Source of the DNA: Craterostigma plantagineum
Taxonomy: Eukaryota > Streptophyta > Magnoliopsida > Lamiales > Linderniaceae
DNA: 64,000 nucleotides
Direction: 5' to 3'
Assembly (NCBI GenBank): GCA_027422505.1
Contig: JAPQWV010000336.1
Span: forward strand, 186,001 to 250,000
Position numbers and translations under genes: made by a program. The notes under the pieces are model-generated. The model did not search any database, was not told the DNA's origin, and saw only the letters and a program-made list of their open reading frames with translations. Positions 57,562-64,000 of this stretch are shown one piece after another. The number at the start of each line of letters is the position of its first letter. Positions within the stretch are counted from its first letter, which is position 1.

Positions 57562-60337
57562 TGGGGTTGAGCGATAATTTTCGGGCCCATCGGAAGGTTT
57601 ATTTTGGACCCGCGACTATTTTCTTGAGACAATATAAAACCGAAATGACGCCGATAGAGAACACGGGATTTGTACGTGGTTCGGCCAATACCGCCTGCCT
57701 CCACGGAGAGTACCGGCTTTACTATATTGAGAATGTTACAGCGTACAAATTAACACTCGTGTTTAGACCAAACCTCGAGACCCCTTACCCACCGGTAATA
57801 TATTTCTACCTATTCCCAACTACCCCATTAAATCTAAAACCCGCTCCCACCCTTATCCACCCGGATAAGTTTTCCTCTCACTATTTCTCTCTCATTGAAC
57901 TTCTCACGTGATTTGGGATGGTAATAACTAGAAAATCCCCAGCCTATTTATAGATATCTTCAGCTCTTCTAGACCGCTCAAAACTGGTGGTCAGGAATCC
58001 GCCGCGTCTATTATCATCTTTCTCTTTACATCTGCCCTCGTGGGCGGCTGGCCTAACAATTCTCTCTCGCTAGCCGCATTCGACACATTCCCGAGCATCG
58101 TCTTCAGCACCGTCAAGCACTCATAACAGCGAGTCTGTCTGAGAGTAACCCATTCGTAATTACCACGAATGCCCATTGGCCTTCCTTGTACCAGCTACAC
58201 ATATCTGAATCAAGAATCCAGGTCCTACCCACTTGATTCACCCTGCGCCCAATCCTATGTGCAGTTGTCGAACCGACTCTACACATCGATTTTGAAGAGG
58301 GACTTCGACATAACCCCTTCTCCAGCAGGACTTCTCTTCTCACCATCGTCTGCCTTTCCACCACCAGCACGCGATTTTTGTGAACCCATCGAAGTCGGAG
58401 TATTATGTACCAAAATTCCGCCTAGACGACACAAACCTCCACGCCCTTCTCCTTTCAGTAGGACTTTTCTGCCACGTGTGATTTTACAGACTCCCCCTGC
58501 TATGAAACTCTCATAGCCCTTGGAATCTAACTGGCTAAAAGATATTAAATTCTTCTGTAACTCTGGGACAAAGATCACACCACCCAAAGCTAACACCGCT
58601 ACGTCAGTCATTTTGATGTTCATGGTTCCAACACCACGAACCGCATAATGATGTCCATCAGCCATGGAAACTGAACCTCTTTGTATCTTCTGGAACGTAT
58701 AAAAATATTTTCTTTCGGAGCAAATATGGTACTTCGTCCCCAAATCAAATATCCATTCATCCTGAGAAAAAGCGCCATTATTGTAGATCGTGAGAACGTC
58801 TACAACATCATCCGTATCCTGTGCTATTATGGTTGTCGAATTTTTCTCGCCGTTCTTGTCCGTCCCCCAAGTCGGAAAATTCCTCTTGATGTGTCCCGCT
58901 CACCACACTTGTAGCACACGATGCTCTTCCTGCATTCTTTGATTTGGACCTGCTACTAACTCCAAATTCCTTGGCGTGGAACCTTCCTCTACGATTCTCC
59001 CCATTAATAACCAACGCCAAATTTTGGCTATCCCTATAATTTGATCGTCTCCTCTTTTCATGCGCCAAAAGAGTTGACTGCACATCCACCATCTTCACTG
59101 TCGTCTTTCCATACAAGATGGTTGTGACCAAATTATCATAAGAATCAGGAAGCGATGTAAGAAGTAAAAGGGCCTTATCTTCTTCCTCTAACTTTACATC
59201 AACTTTTACAAGTTGATCCACAAGTCCGTTTAACACGCTTATATGATCCATGAGATTTCCACCTTCCTCCATCTTCAGCCGGTACAACTCCCGCTTCAGA
59301 TCTAACTTTGTGGTTAAGTTTTTCGCGAGATGTAGCTCCTCCAACTTCGCCCACAAATCTGGTGCAATCCTCATTAACAACATTATTGATAATGTTATCC
59401 ACAATGTAGAAAAGGATTGTGCTAACATATCTTCATCCCAAATCCTCCCAGTCTTCTTTCATCATTTTCTCTGGCTTTGTCGTGTCCCCTTTCAAAGCCT
59501 TAGCCAAACCTTGATGAACAAGTATATCCTTCACTCGTCTTTGCCACAGAGTGAAAACTTCCCGTACCATCAAGTTGCCGCACTTTGAAACTATTTTTAG
59601 TCGCCATTATCCTTGCAGAGATTCAACAGCTTTGGCCCGACAGTGACTCCCCAGTAACGATAAACCTTCTTGATATCTTTTCTGATGTGAAAGATTAGAC
59701 AAAGCTGCAACCACAGAGCATACTCGGAATATCAATTACGCTTGACTCTGATACCACCTTTGGGGTTGAGCGGTAATTTTTCGGGCCCAGCGGAAGGCTT
59801 ATTTTGGACCCGCGACTCTTTCCTTGGGATAATATAAAATCGAAATGACGTCGATATAGAACACGAGATTTTTACGTGGTTCGGCCAATACCGCCTACCT
59901 CCACGGAGAGCACCAGCTTGTCTATATTAAGAATATTATGGTGTACAAATTAACACTCACGTTTAAACCAAAACTTGAGACCCCTTACCCACCCGAATAA
60001 TATATTTCTACCTATTCCCAACTAGCCCAGTAAAACTAAAACCCACTCTCTCCCTTGTCCATCCAGATAAGTTTTCCTCTCACTGGACTTCTCACTTGAT
60101 TTGGGATGATAATAACTGAAGAATCCTCAGCCTATTTATAGATATGTTCAGCTCTTCTGGACCGCTCAAAATCGGTGGTTAGGAATCCGCCGCGTTTCCA
60201 GTTGATATGGGTCGCTCATTCATTATCTTAAGTTTTATCCTTTTTCCTTTATACAAATAAAATAATATTATAATATTATATAATATTATTTTATCATTAA
60301 TTTTTTACAGCTGCCCTCGTGGGCGGCTGGCCTAACA
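57562..60337 (-). mobile_element. Copia-C: Ty1/copia remnant with two LTRs, gag and protease only
   Basis: LTRs at 57562-58058 (497 bp) and 59761-60337 (577 bp). Read on the minus strand both start TGTTAGGCCAGCC and end CTCAACCCCA. One carries about 90 bp of extra AT-rich sequence (60200-60305), and base differences are more numerous than in copia-A or copia-B, so it is older. On the minus strand the primer-binding site TGGTATCAGAG lies at about 59757-59747, and a purine tract GCGAGAGAGAATT abuts the other LTR at 58059. The internal region is only 1.7 kb: gag and the start of pol. Flanking bases GCAA occur on both sides but a clean 5-bp duplication is not seen. Confidence 0.8.
58279..59609 (-). 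pseudogene. Copia-C gag and protease/pre-integrase remnant
   Basis: Minus strand from an ATG at about 59609 (MATKNSF). A frame change occurs near 59535, and further frames carry APDLWAKLEELHLAK, LYRLKMEEGGNLMDHI, LTSLPDSYDNLVTTILYGK, a CCHC remnant near 58925, and then SVSMADGH, GVGTMNIKM, LISFSQLDSKGY of the protease/GAG-pre-integrase region. Stops and frameshifts are frequent. Integrase core, RT and RNase H are absent. Confidence 0.8.
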
Positions 60338-60596
60338 CACGCAAGGCACAACCACGGAGTCCCGCCGCCTCGCGTTGATAATGTCGGGGCCTACAAGGCA
60401 CCAAGCATCGTGGGCCACAAGATGCATGGTAGGCCTGAATTGGGGTCGTTGGCCCCGTTAGGTTGGTCACGGGCTTGCCGCCGCTCGGCATTAGCCATCA
60501 TCCGCTCTACGGGTTCGGCGTAAGCCATCCCCTTGGGTTGGGCTGGCTTGAGTTGAGCGGCCCATTTGAAGCATACCCGTCGTTACTGCATGTTAA

Positions 60597-60645
60597 TAAT
60601 AATAACAACAACAACAACAACAACAACACAATAACAACAATAGTA
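60597..60645 (+). repeat. AAC/AAT microsatellite (Asn codons of the WRKY tail)
   Basis: (AAT)2 followed by an (AAC)n run within a frame that encodes polyasparagine at the end of the WRKY-derived reading. Confidence 0.8.
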
Positions 60646-60660
60646 ATGGTCTGTTTGTAG

Positions 60661-61582
60661 GACAAAACCTCATCAGAATTATATGGGGACGACGATAGCG
60701 CCGAAGGTCGAATCTAATACGGAGCATCCATTGGCTGACGGTGGTCCGTCGACTTCGTTCGATTGGCCGCCGCCATCCGAGGACTTTAGTCGTCCCCCGT
60801 AGATGTAAATATTTATTTTTTAGTCCTTAAACTAAGAATGAAGACATGCTTCTGTAGTGAAACACAGGCATGCGATTAATTTTTCTTTTTATGTATTTAG
60901 CCGTGGAATTGTAGTTGTTGACATTTATATGTGAAGCAAGAAAGAGTTTACATTTCTAGAGACAATATTTTACATTGATGTCAGATGTGACGTTAGCTCA
61001 TCAGATCAGAATCCAAATAGCAAGAGCTACAGATGAGGTCCTATTAGAGACTGAGATACGAAATCTCAAGGCGACGATTATTTTGCGTAATAATCTTTGA
61101 ATCTACGCAGTCATTGATAGACATTTGTTATGTTTTTACCAGAATAATGGTCTCCCCTTTTGATCTTCGACAGTATTCCTTCCTGCGACAAGTTTGTCTC
61201 TGCATACAGATGCAGAGAAGAAGCCAAAAGCTGAATTTTCATGCAGACCTTTGCAATTATTAACGAAGGATTGCCTTAGACAACTCCATACAGATTCGTA
61301 ATAAAGGATATCCACAGCCCTCTGCTTTCTCTGCCCTTGAAGATTCTCAGCTCGCCTGTCCACTGGCAATTGCCTGAATCCCTTAGCCTTCGTAAGCTGC
61401 TGTCAGCCATTGTTATGACAGCATCTGACAAACAAGTTAAAAAGTCCGCGATAACTTATCCAACGGGTAAAAATCGAGGACACTGTGTGTACATTTAGCT
61501 TGCAGTAAGATCAAATGGAGGTAATTTTGTGACAAGTGAAGTTAATTTCTACCTTTAAGGGTCACTAATATTGAGGTAAAGC
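60661..61582. other. Spacer, possible WRKY 3' flank
   Basis: 60661-60800 may still be WRKY-derived (CCGTCGACTTCGTTCGATTGG), but no frame is supported. A 77-codon minus-strand frame at 61136-61369 (MPVDRRAENL...) is not recognised. No repeat was seen before the hAT end at 61583. Confidence 0.4.
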
Positions 61583-64000
61583 CAATGTTGCAAAACTCGC
61601 TAGGCGCTAGTCGGGCGCCCGGAGGGCTAGCACCTAGGCGGCCTAGGCGGATTTAGGCGGAAATTAGTCGGTTTATATATTTTTTTCCAGTGCAAAAAAT
61701 ACTCTAACATACTTGATCCCCCACTACATTTTGTAAGGATTCCACATCATTTCCCACAAAACAAGATCAACATTACTATGAAATATTCCAAGCATTCCCA
61801 CAACATCTCGAAATCAAGACCAACAAAAGTAACATCGAAATAAAGTTCAGTCTGAAAATTTAGAATCCGAAACAAAAAATAAGAGACCCACTAGACGAAC
61901 AAACATTTTGAAAACAAAAACAAGTTGGTCCATCATACAAGGAAAAAAACATCAACATATTTCAGCCCTCGTAAAACGCCTCCAAGTTATCCTCGTTTAC
62001 CTCATCCTCAGATTCAAAATCATCATACAATTCTCTTATCGGTCGATATTGTGCATGTCTGACCTTATCCGCATCTTCCTCCTCTTCCTCAATCACATCA
62101 TTGTCACTAACTTCAATTCCATCGACAATCCATTCTTGTGCCGTAGTAGCATCATATGAAGATAAAACATCTACATCGCTCCTATCTTTTTCTCTTTTTT
62201 GTCTACTCAATAATCTTGCATTAAATTGGATAAATACAATATTATTGAGTACAGTTGCACTAAGCCTATTCCTTTTCTTTGTGTGAACCTAAGAAACAAG
62301 TTAACAAAATAAATAATATTAAAGAGTATGAAATAATATAACATCTTTCTCAAAAAAGAATAATAATAAAAATAATATAACATCATTTGTGACAACACTA
62401 ACTCCCTTCAAAGGCGCTCCAATTTCTTTCGCAACCGGATGAACTAGATGTCAATGAGAGGATTCTCATGGCCAAACTTCAAAGATTTGGAGTTATCGAA
62501 CCAAAAGTTGACCACCAAGTCACTACATAAACAAAATAAATTAATCACTTGAATCAATTAGTTGTAGGAATATAATGTAAAAGAATATACCTGGATCAAA
62601 GCTATCGTCCTTCGAGAGGCATCTAGACGCTACATTTGACCTTCCAAAAATTGAGCGTTTCTCTTTGTAGATAGGAAGCTCATCCAACAAGATCGTATTT
62701 TGCATAACATCATCTCCCGGAAATAAAGCATCCATGCAATCAATCACTCCAATCGACACTTCATTTTTGAATTGAATGAGAGGATCTTTATAATGATAAT
62801 AAGAATCAAATGCAAAGGACTATCAAGTCTTCCTTGCATTTTCACATCAATAACTTCAATGATCGACTCATAATTGCTCGGAATATTATTTTGAGAAACC
62901 TTGATCTCTTCCTTTGCACGGATGAGCTCACTATATACAAAGCGCATTGATGGTTTTCTATCAGAATCAGCAATGCGAAGGACCTTGATTAAAGGTGTGA
63001 ACACCTGTAGACAAGATGATACACCATTCCAAAATCCCAAACTCATCACAATTATATAAGCCTCCTTTCCTTTCACGGTCTTCGAAAATTTACATTCCTC
63101 CCATTCAGAACTTCTAAACATCATCTTCAGCTCTGATTTTTTTTCCATCAGACTTAGGGTAAGAAACACTGAAGCAGACCGTGTCACCCCCGGTCTCACA
63201 ATGTCCTCCTTCTTTGTATGTGCTCTCATCATCGCCAAGACTTTGTGGTGCGCATATAGAAAAATCGTCAATTTCTTCGCTTGATCAATAACATTCTTGA
63301 ACCTTGTTTGTTTCCCAATAACTTCAAGCATGATTGAGCAGCACACGAAGTCCAAAAGATTTTTGGTCTCTTAAGTTTTAGTAACTTCGAGGACCAATGT
63401 TGTTCGATGCATTGTTAGTAACAATTTGAACAACGTGATCTGGGCCAACTTCCTCGATGCACTTATCAACATATTCGAATATGACTTCATTTGTGTGTGC
63501 AATATTCGAAAATCATTAGATGATAGAAAGATAGTACCTAGGCGAGAATTGAAGCATAGATTCATGATGCTTCTCCTCTTTCTATCACTCCAAGCATCTA
63601 TCATAATTGAGCATCCGTTTAATTTCCACTATTCTTCGTGTGTCTTCAACAAACTCTTAGTTTTATTAACTGCTTTTCTTAATAGTGGTACTGTCAATTC
63701 GTATCTTGTCGGTGGCACAAATCCGGGTCCAAATTGACCAATTGCTTCCACCATCATCTTGAAGCCATCTAGCTCAATAGCATTAAATGGAATACCGGCT
63801 TCATAAACCCAATCACCAACATATTCTCGCACGGACTCAGTTCTTTGTTTGAAGAGTGCTTCATTAATGTTTTGATCCCGTACCTTGCTCTTACCGGAAA
63901 CCGTAGAAGTCTCCGGATTGATAGCACTAGCAAACTTATCCATGGGACTAAGAGTACGGACTGATTTCAATTGCCCAAGAGACTCTTCTAGTTGACCTCC
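61583..64000 (-). pseudogene. hAT transposase gene of the DUF659 type, 3' part, runs off the window
   Basis: Minus-strand pieces in order from the right edge: MDKFASAINPET and the DUF659 block (YVGDWVYEAGIPFNAIELDGFKMM, PPTRYELTVPLL; 63970-63629); the MIDAWSDRKRRSIMN block (63604 on); DFVCCSIMLEVIGKQTRFKNVI (63355 on); VMSLGFWNGVSSCLQVFTPLIKVLRIADSDRKPSM. The C-terminal dimerisation region lies near 62520-62400 (SSSSGCERNWSAFEG), continues in the last exon at 62286-61962 (TKKRNRLSATVLNN), and ends with an acidic tail. At least one in-frame stop (near 62485) and a frame change near 63360 suggest decay, although introns explain some breaks. The element's 3' end is probably CAATGTTGCAAAACTCG at 61583. 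The start lies beyond 64000. Confidence 0.75.

Larger units (their letters stand above)
55106..60660 (+). pseudogene. Group I WRKY transcription factor pseudogene, split by two transposons
   Basis: A possible first exon (55106-55117, MSAK before GTATGA) joins GCTCAGCC at 55215, but its frame stops soon after. The N-terminal WRKY domain is intact at 56035-56202: [20 protein letters not shown], and zinc ligands C-x4-C-x22-H-x-H. The exon continues to 56265, is interrupted by a MITE, and resumes at 56971 to a donor near 57007. After an intron the next exon starts at about 57294 (GEKVMVEV...VLDDGYR). The C-terminal WRKY domain has WRKYGQK degraded to KKKYSQK, a frameshift, the first zinc Cys lost, then LLTYE at 57545-57559. 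Copia-C interrupts it. The HNH ligands and a PLYGFG/GLGWLE tail resume at 60342-60660, with an Asn-rich run. WRKY factors bind W-boxes. This copy cannot make a normal protein. Confidence 0.8.

Noticed and set aside
57555..60345. GCAA on both sides of copia-C as a target duplication
   Set aside because: The bases are not directly adjacent to both LTR ends (three extra bases on one side), so I do not claim a 5-bp duplication.

Overview
The window is nuclear DNA of a flowering plant, most likely a eudicot. The signs are plant-type LTR retrotransposons (Athila-like, Tat/Ogre-like and Tork/SIRE-like), plant hAT elements with 8-bp target duplications, a pectin methylesterase inhibitor-like gene, an NB-ARC fragment and a group I WRKY gene with spliceosomal introns. 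The NB-ARC fragment resembles asterid (for example Lamiales) NLRs, but that is only an impression. The window is dominated by transposable elements, and only one host gene (the inhibitor-like gene at 5229-5684) looks intact.

Layout. 0.4-2.8 kb: decayed LINE reverse transcriptase on the minus strand, next to an NLR P-loop fragment. 3.6-8.4 kb: three non-autonomous hAT-type elements flank the inhibitor-like gene, whose promoter carries a perfect 41-bp tandem duplication. About 9.9-16.5 kb: an Athila-like Ty3/gypsy element with broken gag, protease, RT-RNase H and integrase. 16.5-19.9 kb: a five-exon DUF1985/Ulp1-type C48 protease gene with two coding breaks. 19.9-24.8 kb: a complex GTAC-rich satellite array starting just after that gene, containing an LTR fragment with a repeated 14-bp palindrome. 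24.8-27.3 kb: 5' LTR and gag of a Tat/Ogre-like gypsy element (minus). 27.58-32.19 kb: a structurally complete but internally deleted copia element (copia-A). About 27.46-33.79 kb: a very long inverted repeat whose left arm is split by copia-A and whose right arm is split by a small TIR element.

34-42 kb is AT-rich and holds a Helitron-like 3' end, a copia LTR fragment, a 356-bp foldback element, a 2.26-kb solo LTR and a tandem duplication. 42.66-43.05 kb: a PNRC-like coding fragment. 43.6-50.4 kb: a very young gag-only copia element (copia-B) inserted in a CT microsatellite upstream of a decayed hAT transposase gene (50.5-54.25 kb). 55.1-60.7 kb: a group I WRKY pseudogene split by a hAT MITE between its two WRKY domains and by a third copia element (copia-C) inside the second WRKY domain. 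61.6-64.0 kb: the 3' part of a DUF659-type hAT transposase gene, minus strand, running off the window.

The genes do not form an operon or pathway. What links them is nested insertion. Flanks that rejoin across insertions (WRKY exons, inverted-repeat arms, a CT tract) give an order of events. All three copia elements have lost pol functions but kept LTRs, PBS and gag, so at least the two youngest were probably mobilised in trans.
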